From Laburnicola sp. R22_1 (taxonomy: Eukaryota; Ascomycota; Dothideomycetes; Pleosporales; Didymosphaeriaceae), in NCBI GenBank assembly GCA_014281115.1, contig JACONQ010000020.1, forward strand, positions 806,001-870,000: 64,000 nucleotides of DNA. The letters are read 5' to 3'. Position numbers and translations under genes: made by a program. The notes under the pieces are model-generated. The model did not search any database. It saw only the letters and a program-made list of their open reading frames with translations, and was not told the DNA's origin. Shown one piece after another: positions 34,888 to 47,085 of this stretch (its first letter is position 1; each line of letters begins with the position of its first letter).

Positions 34888-36326
34888 ACATGTTTATGAC
34901 TGTACTGCATGCACAACGCCAGGATTGGACAGCAGGGTGAGAAAAAGGCAACACAGCACCCGAACACCCTGAAATATCTCTTGGTACTATGATGGTTCGA
35001 AAAACTGGTGCGATGGAAGGTACATTCGATTCGAAGCGTAGTTTATCTACTTCCTCTCATTTTTTTTCTTTTGGGTGAGCGTTTGGTTCAACACACGCCC
35101 TGCTTCTAAGCCCCTGTGCTTGACCATATCTTTCTTCTTCACATTCTCTCCCAGTCACTTGGGGTATGTATCTAGGGTAAAAAATACAACTCAGCTCTCG
35201 TTCTGCTTTATAACGATAGTCGCGTTCACTGCGTTTCCAACAGCCCCACTGGGTTCCCTTATGACGTCATACCGTGTACCGAACGTGCGCGAAGTTCTCT
35301 TCTTGAATAACGATAGTCGTGATGGAAGAAGTAGAGATGTCCAGAGCTCGAGTGCAAGTGGTAATTCAGCATGTATGTCAGTTTGATTTGGACATGGCTT
35401 GGTGTTATGCAGAACAATATCAATCGTACGCATCACTGCTTAAGTGCTTGATTTCTACCTAGTGTTCTTTCAACCTCGTGTGCGCGATGAGGCCTTGCTT
35501 TGATGCGTGCAACTTCTACAAGCCTTCTTTCATGCCAACAAAGCCAAACAGCGAAAATTACTGTAACGAATGAAAATCGAGCGTCGATAAGCCGTAAACG
35601 GAACTTACAATCTAGCGTCAGCCTGTACGCACTCCCACTGCAGAACAGATACAAGCTCCGTCATCGCCGCGACGCCGTATTCACGCAGCAGGCAGAAGCC
35701 GCGTGACAGGTACATGCCGTGCGTACATGCTGCGCGTATCCTGTCTCTGGGATATGCAAGCCTGATTGGGTGGGGCGGAAGAAGCAATACCGCTGTCTCA
35801 CTTCATCGCAGCGTGGGCCCCAACTTCTAGACAATGTGATGTAACGGCGCCTATATAGGCCAAGGTCGTAGACGAACAGGCAAATGGTTGATGTTGGTAA
35901 TTAGTGCCTCCTCCATCACGGTGGCGGATTGTGAATGCGAACGAAAGACATGTTGGTGCGCGGGCACGTCTGTGCATGAAGACTGCGGGACCCGGTGTAT
36001 CTCTAGTTTGAGTCAATAAACACCGCTTGCATCATTGTCTTTCATGAAGCGCAGAAACTCTGCCCAAAAAAGCCGCCGTGTCTCGGAAGAGGGGAGTCAT
36101 ACCTCGCGACCCTCCACCAGACGCATTCATATGCATAAAACCTGGGGCTGTTCCTCTTCATCTGTGCTTCTGTAAACAGGCGCGAATTCGAATTTCAGTG
36201 ATCATTGCTCTGCGTCCACTTACTATCGTGAAGGAAATCCCCTACCAATTATCGGCTTTACCTGTGAGTTTGCAGTCCTCTTCCCTAGCACAGACGTGTA
36301 ACACCCCACACAGTACCTCGCCGACC
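34888..36326. other. Intergenic region
   Basis: 1.4 kb between two orphan genes. Short frames on both strands, none supported. A TATATAG at about 35852-35858 lies too far from the next start to interpret. Confidence 0.45.
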
Positions 36327-36857
36327 ATGGACTTCATCGACAATCCTTGCGTTGACTTTTGTCTCAAAGCCGCATTAGGCGCTCTGCTATGGCATCTCTT
36401 CTATCCGTGGTCAGGCACCGCAGCGTCGCATTCCTCCCGAGACGGGCAACCCCCGGGCTCCTCCCGACCGACAGAGCACACGTCGCCATCAGAGTGCAAA
36501 CAAGACCCACCATCCTCACTCAAGGATATCCACCCCGCCACCCCCAATCCATTTCCTTCTACCAAACACCTCAAACCCTCCCCCCGCCCCACGATCCGCC
36601 CACCCCGAACCCGAACCGAGTCCGACGTCGTAAAATCCATGAAAACCCATCTCCGACGCCAAGCCGAAACCGCCATGAAAGGCTACGCAGTGGACATGGA
36701 AGCCATTTCCGCTCGCTTGCAGGAGCTCGCGAGATATGCGCGGTGGGAACTGCAGCAAGACGCCGGGGTGATGAGTGCGGATGCTGGGGGTTCGTACATG
36801 AAGGTCAAGACTGAGTATGAAGGATTTGGTGTGGGTGAAGAGGAGGACTACTACTAA
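36327..36857 (+). CDS. Unrecognised small protein with N-terminal hydrophobic segment
   Basis: Frame of 176 aa from the ATG at 36327; the open frame extends further upstream but that part is in a leader and carries an apparent intron-like GTGAGT. Not recognised. Seen: an N-terminal hydrophobic stretch (CLKAALGALLWHLFYPW, residues ~12-28), a Pro/Ser-rich disordered middle (PSPRPTIRPPRTRTES), a charged helix near the C-terminus (RRQAETAMKGYAVDMEAISA) and an acidic-aromatic end (GVGEEEDYY). The layout, membrane anchor then helix, parallels the gene at 34408 but I see no clear sequence match. Confidence 0.55.
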   Translation: MDFIDNPCVDFCLKAALGALLWHLFYPWSGTAASHSSRDGQPPGSSRPTEHTSPSECKQDPPSSLKDIHPATPNPFPSTKHLKPSPRPTIRPPRTRTESDVVKSMKTHLRRQAETAMKGYAVDMEAISARLQELARYARWELQQDAGVMSADAGGSYMKVKTEYEGFGVGEEEDYY

Positions 36858-38053
36858 CCCGCCGGCTGATGAGCCTAGTGGGCTCTGCGGGGTCGAGATT
36901 TGAACGAAGTGATGAAATGACCGTAGAATTTGGGGTTCAATATACGGCAACCTCTCGGATAGATGGGCGCTATGGATTTGATTTCGTTATCGGTGCGCTG
37001 TTTCTTCCCAGTGCCATCGTAAACATATATCCACACAGAACTATCTTACCCCTGCTCGTCGTACAAGACCATTATCGCATGAGGACACGTCGTAGACGTA
37101 TCGTGACTCAGGGAGGGGCTCAGACCACCTCAATAAACACTAGCCTCCAAACATCAGCAAACGGGTAAGGGTGATGAAACTCACGTCGAACCCTCACGCT
37201 GCTCTCGATGCCTATTCCACTTACTCACCCACCATCACCAAACGTGACACGCACCCAAAGCAATTTTACGATTTTTCATTCTACCCGTCTCGCAACGCTT
37301 GCAGCGCGCAGAAAGCTCAGCAAGCGAGAGCCCTCATTCAGCCTCATCTATACTATACATGTCGAGCTCGTAATAACAATCCACAGAACAAGCCTGATGC
37401 CGACCTTGTCCAGCTCCAATACACCCAGTTCATGTCAAAGGCAGCCTCCAGCACCATTTTTTCCGAAGACCAGTGCCAAAAACGCTCACTTTGTATACCG
37501 GAGTATCCCAGCAGAACACACAAGAAACGATGAACAGTACAAACAAAGAAAAACTCGTCTCGATGCCATGCATACATACCGAAAAAGGATGAGGAGCTTT
37601 TTTGCAAGTCCAAGGCACCCCGCAAACATGAGTGCCGCCCTTGTCGAGGCCGATGTAATGGTGCGAAAAAAGCGTGCACGGAGCAAGAGAACACACCCAC
37701 TCCATTTATCGGATGCCGTTTCTGTCCCCTAATCTTCGTTGAGAATCCAGTCGCTCACTTTTGTTCTGTAGAAAAGACGAAGGTGTGAAAATACTGTAGG
37801 ACGCGTGTAGACATTCGCAAGATCGAGCAGTGGACAGGTAGAATATACCACAAGCGGCACTTCATCGATGCCATCCTGTTGCGAGGGTACCCATGGCGCA
37901 AGACCAATAGCAAGCCGAGAGCAGATATCGACAAGACACGGGGTTGATCTACGCGAAGATATCCAAGTTATGGTTAGGTGAACAAGCGAAGCGGTACTCC
38001 AAGGCAACGCGCAGTACAACAACGACGACAACACCAACGATTAGGTAAGGAAC
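36858..38053. other. Convergent 3' intergenic region
   Basis: 1.2 kb between an orphan gene and the stop of the Cid1-like gene. Two overlapping frames at 37171-37732 (120 and 174 codons, plus) have no domain and overlap each other, so they are not called. Confidence 0.5.
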
Positions 38054-41000
38054 CTAGCCCCCCTTACGTTCGGCAGCATTAGCTGGCAACGGCTCTCCTG
38101 ATGCCTTCGCATCATTCGATTTGTTCCCTGATTGGCCTTTCTTTTTCTTTTTACTGCGCGATGGGGTCGGATGCCAGACATTCGGGCCGCTATTGTTGTT
38201 GGCATTAGACTTGTGGCCCTTGTCGTTTGCCTGAGAATCGCTTTTCGGCTGTGGCATCTTATTCTCCTTGGGACCAGAGGTTTGCGCGGCGGAATGGGAT
38301 GCCCGACGAGCTTGGTAAGTGTTTTCCTTTGTCTGGCTTCTGATACCACTGTTACCCTTGCTACCCTCTATTTGACGGTTGGTAGTAGGCGAAGGCGTCC
38401 GTGTCTCGAACACAGGCGAAAGCAAAGGCAATGTGGCGGACTTGGTCTCCTGCGGCGGTGCCCGCGGCACATTCATAGTGTCGAGAGTACTATGGCCATT
38501 GCTATAAGGTATAGCTCGCCATTGCGAAGGCTGCGTTCTTGTTGGTGATATTTCTTCAGTCTGATTGATCCCATTGCCGTTGCTTAGGTTATAACTGCTC
38601 CAAGCTTCCGGAACAAGGGGATAATTCTGTTTGTTGCCACTTGGTACTCTTGCCAGACCATTCGTATCAACTGGTGACGCGCCGTTCAGGGAACCATTCG
38701 CACCCGGAACATTATCACCCTTTTGCTTTTGCATTTCCTCGAGGACAAGGTGTTGCCGATGTTCCGCGCCGTGCATTTGATACGGATCTGGCAAGATGCC
38801 GAGAGCTGAGGAAGAGCTTGTGTCGACCGAGGGAAATGAATCAATCGTATCGCTCCTGATACGCGTCTCGCGGGGTTGTATCGGAAAGGAACCATTCACG
38901 ATGACTGGACCGTTGTCCGCGGGCGGCCGTGTTGAGTCTGTACGGTCTCTTCGATGTTCAGCATTAGGGCCAAGTGGAAGAGTAACGTTTGTAGTGTAAC
39001 TTCGGACGTGACCCCCAAGAGGCGACGGAGAGCGAGAAACGCGCCTCATCGCAGTATTGAGTAGCGGTTGCGTGATCTCCGAAGATACCCGTCTTCGTCT
39101 CTGGGCAAGCTCGGTGTAGGATGGAATCTGCGGTACAGTGTATTCCTGTAAGGAACGCGGCGTTGCCTGCTCGTCTACATAGTAACCGACATATTCTTTG
39201 GGTATACTATGATCTGACAGGGCTAGAGGTTCGGTATAGCCCGATATTGGGCTATATGGCGTCTCAGTGGTGGCTTGCGAGCTGGAAGCATCTTGGGTGG
39301 AACGTGCAATAGGATAACCAGCAACGGTTGTAGGATCCAGGAACTGCGGCATGGGAGGGTAGCCGGGTAAGACTGCATGCGGCGGTAGGCCGCGTGCAGG
39401 CTGTGACTGCGAACGAATGGAACCAGTCTCGCTTGCATTAGAAACTCTATGCGTTTGTCGCCGAGGACCTGGGATACTGTGTGTCAAAGAAGGCGATGAA
39501 GGATTGGTCCGTGGGCCCTCCTGATTTGCGGCGGATGAACCTTGCATCGGATCAAAGAAGGCGGGATAATGGTAGAGGAATCCCTGAGGCATAGTATTTT
39601 CCGGAATGCTCACGTCGCCCAGTCGAGGGCTAGAGCTACCGTTGATGTATGGCGATTTCTGAGGGGACGAGCTCGAGCTGCTAGGGCCGCGATTGTGTTG
39701 AGCTTGTGCTTGAGCGACCGCATGGGCGTGCATGTTGGCGACATGGGCTTGGTGTACCTGTTGGGCGCGTTGCTGGGCAATAAGCTGTTGCCTCAGCGAG
39801 TTTGACTGGATCTCAAGTATCTGATACTGCTGGAAAAGTTGGTCATGTAGCTGCTCGTTCAGCCCTCGAGGGAAGCCGTAGTCCTGTTGGCCAGACATTG
39901 CTCCAATAGGCGGGCTGTGCAGGAATGGAGGGCGATTGAACGAAGCACCGCTAGAGGCGCGTCGTCCGTAGCTGCCACTCTTATTATGATTCAAGCCCCC
40001 TCTTCCCCCGCGATGGTTGCCTTGATTGCGATTGTTACGATTGTTCGGTAAGCTTGGAGTCAGGGTGACCTTAGCGGCTGAGGATTTTACTGGCCTCGGC
40101 CTCTCTTCTGGCGCTGGTGCTGGTGGAAATTCGAACTGCTCGCATGCCTTCCCCAGTTGCTGTCCGTCTACAAGAAGATCGAACGTTCGCCGGATTTCCA
40201 GATGAATACCACGCCAGGCAAACTCATCCGCGGAGTTGCCCAGGTTGCGCTCAGTGTTGAATGGCTCTTCCACGCAAAGGCGATTTCTGGCTTCTTTCTG
40301 AAGGCCTGCCCGATGCCAGTTCTTCTCTTCCCGTGTGAGTAGACATCCGTGTCGCACGGACACGACATATTTCTCATAATCCACCTCGTGACCGTAATGC
40401 CGGAAGAACTGGAAAAGTAGTTGACCCCAAGTTGCGGTATTCTTCTTGCCAAAGCCTTCCAGTTTCTCAAGGTCATCGGCAAATTCAGACTCTGACACCT
40501 TGCCTGTCCTCTTGTCGACCGCCCGATAAGGAAGGTTGTGGAGCGCGGGTAATATGGGCGGGTCGCGCGTCTGAAGAAAGTTCAAAATCATGCAAATCCA
40601 TGTGTAGGAACTGATGGTGCCACCAAGCGCTGATTCTGGGTTAGAGATGATTCAAAGAGGTGTGCCTGCGACCTACCAGCATCATTAAGTATGCGCTGCT
40701 TGGTCCAGTGCTTGATGATCATTGCCAGGGGTCGGACGCGCTCGTCGATCTTGATGTACGTCTTGATCATGCGTGTGTTCTCCAGCGCAAGCGTATTGTT
40801 CACGTTCATGTCGCACGAGAGCTTGAGCACCGGGTCCCAAACCTTCACGATGCGGACCTTGGCCTGCGGAATGCACACGACCTGCTCCATGCCGTCTACT
40901 TTTGTCAGCATCTGCTCTCAAGGTTGGGTTGTGTCACTGCATACTCTTCGCGAGGGCTTCGGCAAGCGGGTGCATCTCCTCGAGCCGCACCATGGGCGTT

Positions 41001-42042
41001 TGTATGCAGACATCAACTGTCACGACTGTCAGCAGCGGTCTGTACCAGGGTACTGGCGCGACACCGTACCATCACTTTCGCTTGTATACAGCTTGTTCCC
41101 AGACGAGCCAAACACGTGCACCTTGAACTCGTTGCCCGGAAATTCCGTCTCCAGAATCTTCTGCAGCTTCGGGACGAATTGGTCTCTCCTGTCTGCGTTC
41201 TCTTTGGTCGGCTGTAACCGATCGTACAACTCTCGCATATCGCCGCTAAGCTTGTCGTCCTCATGGGGATCAAGCGTCTTCTTGGGCTCCTCCTTTGCTT
41301 TCTCTAGAACATCAGACGAATCATAGGGCATTCTTCTCCTCCCAAATTGAGAGCCAACCTCGTATTTGCATCGGAAAGCGCGGCCAGTCCGCAAGGGCGG
41401 GATCGCAGGATTGGCCTCGGAGGACACAGAGCGTGGCGAGTGGCTGCCGAGGCCGCCGCTGGGAGACGGCGACCGTGAGTGTGACTCATACTCGCGAGCG
41501 TTCTGCAGCGGTGTGGACGGCACCGAATTGGAGTGGTGCGACACGATAGATGGGCGCGAAGGTCGCGCGAACGGCACGCCCTCCTCCCGTTTGTTCCCCA
41601 TGTTTTGGACGTTGATGGACGTCATCGACGGTGCGCTACTACGAACGCTGCGCACGCCGCCTTTTCTCCCATCGAGGTATCCGCGAGCAGGTGCCGGTTT
41701 GGGTGCGGGTTTGCGAGTCGAGTCCCGCTCTGCGTCGTGGGCCTGGGCGGCCGTAGAGGCGGACGTCGTCGGTGCCGACACGATTACGGTAGGGAAGGGC
41801 TCGAGCAAAGCTCCCTGTATGTTGGCTGCGTGTGACAGCTGCGCAAGCGGGGGCAGAGGGGAAAGGGCAGGCGTCCACAGTGCAAGGTGCTGGGGAAACC
41901 TACTCTTGACAACGAGGGACGCGGGCTGCTGGCGCTGCGCGGTCACCTCTTCCGCAGCCCGAAACTGGTCTGAATGAATGGTCGTAGGATGTTGGCCGTA
42001 GCGATATGCCCTCTGTGCGTTGCTGCGGCGGGGGTCGTTCAT
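38054..42042 (-). CDS. Cid1-family non-canonical poly(A)/terminal uridylyl transferase
   Basis: Adds nucleotides to RNA 3' ends; closest in layout to fission-yeast Cid11/Cid13-type cytoplasmic enzymes. Five exons fit: 42042-41070, 41016-40945, 40898-40677 and 40629-38054 (four called here; total 3843 nt, 1280 aa). The N-terminal ~250 residues are disordered. The nucleotidyltransferase core holds VHVFGSSGNKLYTSESD then VDVCIQTPM, the G-S and D-x-D metal-binding motif created exactly at a splice junction, followed by RPLAMIIKHWTKQRI and LGGTISSYTWICMILNFLQ. A PAP-associated domain follows. The last ~750 residues are low complexity (Gln/Ser/Pro/Asn), ending in a Lys-rich stretch KKKKKGQ. An upstream in-frame ATG at 42366 exists; 42042 is preferred. 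Confidence 0.9.
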
Positions 42043-42704
42043 ATACTTGTTCCGAGGGGCAGGTGTCAAAGAAGGTGCGGACGACGCGGCGCGAAGGTGG
42101 TCGGGGACGGGCGGCCGCGCTAGCAAGCCAAGAGTGAAAGACGGCGAGCGAGAGGGAGTGGAAAGACCGGAGTGAAAGGCGTCGAGGCAGCACGGCGGAA
42201 GGCGCGGGAGGGAATTGAAGCGGCCCCTGTGGTGAAAGCGGACTCTCGATTCGCTGCAGCGAGGGGCGAGGCGACGAGCGCTAAAGTATATGTATAGCCG
42301 TGGGGATGGGCTGGGGGCGAGTGGCAGATTCCAGGCACAGCAGAACACGCTGCGAGCGACGGTCAAGGCGGAAATAGGCAGCGAGGAGGTGCAGAGCAGC
42401 CTTCAGCAAGAAGGCACGCACGGATGGGCGACGCTGGCGATGGCGGACAGGAAGGCGGGCACGGACCCCCGAATGGCACGGAGGAGGTACTCGCCTCCTC
42501 GGGCTGGAGGCTGGAGGACTGGATTATATTATGCACCTCAGACCTGTGTGGTGGCTCAGGACTGGGTGGCCGTCTCCATTGATGGCCATCACATGGAGCA
42601 GACCTGTTGGTCACGCCGGGCGCACGCTCTACGCGCTCAGGCTGCCGGCGCTCTCGCACCTTCCTAATTGCTGTCTTGACAATGCCCTGCGCCGCCCTTA
42701 TTTT

Positions 42705-42770
42705 CCACCACCCTTATTCCACCACCCTTATTCCACCTCCCTTATTCCACCTCCCTTATTCCACCTCCAC
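42705..42770. repeat. 14-bp minisatellite
   Basis: About 4.7 copies of CCACCACCCTTATT or CCACCTCCCTTATT, head to tail. Immediately followed by a second, unrelated tandem repeat. Confidence 0.85.
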
Positions 42771-42836
42771 CTTGTCCGCTACCCGACTCTCAAAGGACCA
42801 CACCTTGTCTGCTACCCGACGCTCAAAGGACCACGA
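42771..42836. repeat. 33-bp tandem duplication
   Basis: Two copies of a 33-bp unit that begins CTTGTCYGCTACCCGAC and ends CTCAAAGGACCAC, differing at a few positions. Abuts the 14-bp minisatellite. Confidence 0.8.
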
Positions 42837-43500
42837 CGCTGGGCGCTCGCCTCGACAAGCACCCATCGCGCGCTGCAGCCACCTTGGAACGCCTTGTCAT
42901 GCTCCGGGCTCCCAGCTGGAAGCCTTCGCCATGATCCATGTGTTCAGTTGTTTGGAGTGCGGAATTACGCCCTGGCAGATTCCACTACCGACTACTAGGG
43001 AGCTGAACTGAGTCGAGAGGGCTTCCGTCCTTGTGAGCCCCCGCTACTACATCCTGTTGCTGTGCTGTTGTCAGCGGGCCGGTAGCGCTGTGCTCCGTCA
43101 GAGGGTCTTGACTCTTAACTCTTCAGGGCATGTATGCATTCACAGGCGATCAGGGGCGCTCTCCTGTACCATGACGGCGAAGAGCTCGCCAAGGGTCCAG
43201 GTTTCGAGTGCACTCGACCCTCTGCCCAGCATCCCACAGTCCACGGCCCGCCGGCCAACGGCACCGGCAACGAGCCTCCCGCTTCGCATCCAGATCCTCG
43301 GTAGCCGTGCACGTCGAGGAATTGCTCCACCTCACCAAATTTAAAATTTAGACAGGCAAGTAGATGGCGCAATCTGTAGAGCTCCGCGTCGTTTCAGACG
43401 GCCGGCTTGTAGGTACGGCGGGGCAGACGTCCGGTTCGCCCAACTATTCCCCGCGCCCTAGTCCCAGTCATAGCAACCACGTCCCCATCATCCTGGCATC

Positions 43501-44611
43501 ATGCTGCGACTACTCCCGCGCCTTGCACAGGCAAGCACTCTCCCAACCCACGTCGGAGCCCTCAGATACAGCACAATGGCCCAGCGTAGGATCAGTAAGA
43601 CGCCTGCCTCCCATCTCGCCCATGTGTGCTTACGCGTGGACAGCCAACCCCGCCCTCTTGTAGGCCGCCTGCGCCCAGAGCTTTGTGAGTAACCCCCAAA
43701 ACGAGCACGAGACGCACGCTCATCGTTCATTTGCATCTAGGTTCCGAGTGCTGAGCCATCACCAGCGTTTGCGATCTGCAAGACAAGTTTAGACCGGCCA
43801 TAAACGAATTCGACAGAGTCATCGCGACGACACAGAAGCTGCTGAGAGCGAGTATGTCGGCCCGTATACCCCACTCTACGCCATTTCAGCCATGGGAAGA
43901 GCCTGCGGCAGTTCGCTTATGCGTCCATCCCAAACCGTTCTTGTTTTCTTCCCGGCGGCCTTATTGGCGGGGGCCAGCGTTTAGAGAAGCAGTCCATCTC
44001 CAGTCGTTTGATGCTACGCCAGCATGGTGCCCCAGGACATACCCAGGGCATGCTAATCAGCCATCTTAGGTCAAATCCTCAGCTTTCCGGTATTCGCAAC
44101 CACGCAGAACAAGGCCAGATTGGGCGAAACATGTCCCGAGCTGCGGCTTGACGCACCGGATGGGATCAAGACGCTTGTCCATGCTGACAAGACACTTTTC
44201 TCCATGCTGTACGCCAGCCAGCCTCATGCCCTGCACCCGTAGCGCTGACTGTATATAACACCCAGCACGCCCGACGTCCGTGCCGGTATTGCCTCGCTCA
44301 ACGCGCCCCTCTCATGCGTCATCGTCGGCATCGAATCGCACATTTGTGTCACTCAGACGGCACTCGACCTCCTCAGCGAAGGCCACAGCGTATACGTGAT
44401 AGCCGATGGGGTGAGCAGCGTGAACAAAGAGGAGGTGCCCATTGCACTGGCAAGGTTAAGGCATGCGGGCGCTATCGTGACAACTAGTGAAAGCTGGATG
44501 TATGAGTGTGTGGGTGACGCTGGGATTCCCGAGTTCAAGGAGATAATTAAGGTCGTCAAAGAGACATCGGAGAGTACGAAGGATGTGCTTCAGACGCTCT
44601 GCAAGATCTAA
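43501..44611 (+). CDS. Isochorismatase-family hydrolase, mitochondrial-type N-terminus
   Basis: Cysteine hydrolase of the ISOC1/2 group; substrate unknown. Five exons fit: 43501-43594, 43664-43684 (21 nt), 43756-43851, 44070-44208 and 44266-44611, total 696 nt, 231 aa. Core motifs: VCDLQDKFRPAI (catalytic Asp), PVFATTQNKARLG, HADKTLFSML (catalytic Lys), and VGIESHICVTQTALDLL (catalytic Cys). The N-terminal ~26 residues (MLRLLPRLAQASTL) are basic/hydrophobic with no acids, as in mitochondrial presequences; a second Met (MAQRR) could start a cytosolic form. The acceptor of exon 3 is the least certain junction (an alternative gives a stop), so residues near 32-44 may be wrong. Confidence 0.85.
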
Positions 44612-45253
44612 AGGAACTATGTTCTGTTCTGGTATAGGCTCTAAGTATGACTCTTGTCAATTTGGGGCATATGCAGGGGCGTGCGTCCGGTGCTTATACA
44701 TACACTTAGATGGCCTTCATTGGCCAATGCCTAGTATAGAATAGTTCTCCATCGCTTGAATTCTTGCTACACTTTGAAAATCTACTTTGACGTACATAAT
44801 GCCTAACGTTTGTGCGTTGGGCTAGGAACATGCACCAATTCACCTTCCCTCGTAACGTAGACTCGAATGTGTGTGTGTCAAGACCCGGTGGTGTAATGCC
44901 TCCTCAACCTCGGATGTGAACGCGCCGCAAAACAACAACGCGGTCGCGAAAATGCAGTCGCGGATCTCCCGCATGGTTGTTTGTGTCCCTGCATGCTGCA
45001 CGGAAGGCGTGCCGGCAGCGGTAGGTATGACGAAATCGTTACCTCTAGGCTGAAGACTCCGCGACCGACTTCCGATGATCTCAGTTTGGCGACAGGTTTA
45101 CTCTTGCAAAACCATTCTTGTTTGGCAAAAATAATATGCACCTTCGGTCTTTCTAATAGCTTTCTCCAGAGCTTCTCTTTCAAATACCGGGCGAGGTGGC
45201 AGCGAGCGCGTCATTAACGTCCAAAGTGCACAGAGCTTTGTACGCCGGCCGAC
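44612..45253. other. Intergenic region
   Basis: 642 bp between the hydrolase and acetate kinase. Nothing recognised. Confidence 0.5.
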
Positions 45254-46567
45254 ATGGAGATCATATTGTCCATCAACGCCGGCTCCTCCAGCGTGAAAAT
45301 ATCTGTCTACAAAGCCACAAAAGATTCTTCTATCCCAGCCCAGCTTGCGGAAGCTACAATCGAAGGTCTTACGGCCCCGCCTGCAAAACTGAACTACTCC
45401 CGCGGCGACGTCAAGATCAAAGGCAAAGAACTACAAGACATCTCCTCCCAAGCAGACGCCTTCAAGTATATCCTCGACCACCTGACCAAAGATGACGGGC
45501 TCCCCGAGCTCGGAAAACTAGAAGACATTCAGTTCGCGTGTCATCGTGTGGTGCACGGCGGGGACTATTCCCGAAGCCAGGTCATCGACAAGGAGACGTA
45601 CCATCATATCGAAGAGCTGAGTGATCTGGCTCCGCTGCATAATGCGCCTGCATTGAGTATTGTGCGCGCGGTATCCAAGATCTTGCCCAAGGCGAAGAAC
45701 ATCGCGTACTTTGATAGCTCGTTTCATGCGACGATTCCCAAGCATATTTGCACGTATCCGATTGAGCAGAGTGTGGCGCAGAGGAATCAATTGAGGAAGT
45801 ATGGATTTCACGGCATTAGTTATTCGTTTATTGTGCATGCGGTAAGTCGTGGCATCGTTGTCGAAAACGATTTAGATAAAATGAATGATTGATCACCGTA
45901 GGTCTCGACGTTCCTCAACAAGCCAAAAGATCAGTTGAACATTATAGCCCTGCACCTCGGCTCTGGTGCCTCAGCAGCCTGCATCAAAAACGGCCAGTCG
46001 CACGACACATCAATGGGCCTGACCCCCCTCGCTGGCCTCCCCGGCGCAACCCGTAGTGGCTCTATCGACCCATCCCTCATGTTTCACTTCACGCACGAAG
46101 CCAATCGTCCATCTCACTCCGCGTCCGGCAACATGCACATAACTCAAGCCGAAGAGATCCTCAACAAGAAATCCGGCTGGAAAGTGCTTACCGGTACCAC
46201 CGACTTCGGCACCATCAGCGCCAGCAACCGCGAAGAAGATGTCCTCGCGTTTAATATCTTTGTTGATCGGATCTTGAATTATGTAGCGCCTTACTTTGTG
46301 AAGCTGGACGGGAGAGTCGATGCGCTCGTCTTTGCAGGCGGGGTTGGGGAAAAGGGGGCGAAGTTGAGGAGGGAGGTGGTGAAGGGAGTAACGTGCTTGG
46401 GGTTTGCACTAGATGAGAAGAGGAATGAGGATCCGGGTGATGATGTGGTTACGGATATCAGTGCAGAGGATGCGAGGTTTAAGACATTGATTTGTCGGAC
46501 GGATGAGCAGTTTGAGATGGCGAGAGGGGTGATTGAGGACAAGGAGAGGTTTGTTGGGAAGAAGTGA
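45254..46567 (+). CDS. ackA: Acetate kinase
   Basis: Interconverts acetyl phosphate and acetate with ADP/ATP. Exons 45254-45841 and 45902-46567 (60-nt intron, GTAAGT...CCGTAG) give 417 aa, near the bacterial length of about 400. Motifs: LSINAGSSSVKISVY, HRVVHGGDYS, DLAPLHNAPAL, YFDSSFHATIP, YGFHGISYSF, LHLGSGASAACIKNGQSHDT, GLPGATRSGSIDP and FAGGVGEKGAKLR. In fungi this enzyme is expected to work with phosphoketolase (Xfp), which makes acetyl phosphate; no Xfp gene is in this window. The family is of bacterial type, but codon use and intron fit the host. Confidence 0.95.
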
Positions 46568-47085
46568 GATTGTGAATCATGGTGTAATATAGCTTTGTGT
46601 ACAACTGTTACTTACTCGGAATTGAATCTGTGGGGCTTTGCCTTCCTGGTGCTGGATTTAACCATGCCTTGAAGACGTTCCACATCCTACCCATCTCTGC
46701 GCAGTGTTCATGTTTGACTAATCACTGAAGTGTCACAAGCGTGATTTGCGATGATACAAGCACGAATTCACGCATAGTTTGAAGCAGAGCTGAAATAGTC
46801 TGTTAGAATTAACAATTGCAATCAAGAACAGTGCGTGACGATGTCTCTACCAATATAAAACCCTCCCCCCCCACCCCAAAAGCTTCTTCCTTTTCCTGCA
46901 TACTCTCCATAGCATTCTGTATACCGAATACAAACTGCCGACATAGCAGCAGCAAGGCTGTTAATTCTACAACACGACAGCACAAAACAGGAACTAACGC
47001 AACAAGTTCTACTTACCCACCCCTACCCAACAGCCAGCTGCAAGAACCACATACCCACCCACACAACCCCCCTAAACCACCCACA
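46568..47085. other. Intergenic region
   Basis: 518 bp between acetate kinase and the 54-residue peptide gene. Includes a C-rich stretch (CCCTCCCCCCCCACCCC at 46861) and probable promoter. The frame open upstream of 47086 is unlikely to be coding. Confidence 0.45.

Larger units (their letters stand above)
42043..43500. other. Divergent intergenic region with minisatellites
   Basis: 1.46 kb between the Cid1-like gene and the isochorismatase gene. It holds the two tandem repeats annotated separately at 42705-42836. Short frames only. Confidence 0.5.

Noticed and set aside
37171..37732. Overlapping 120- and 174-codon plus frames
   Set aside because: They overlap each other in different frames in a 3' UTR-like gap and show no domain.
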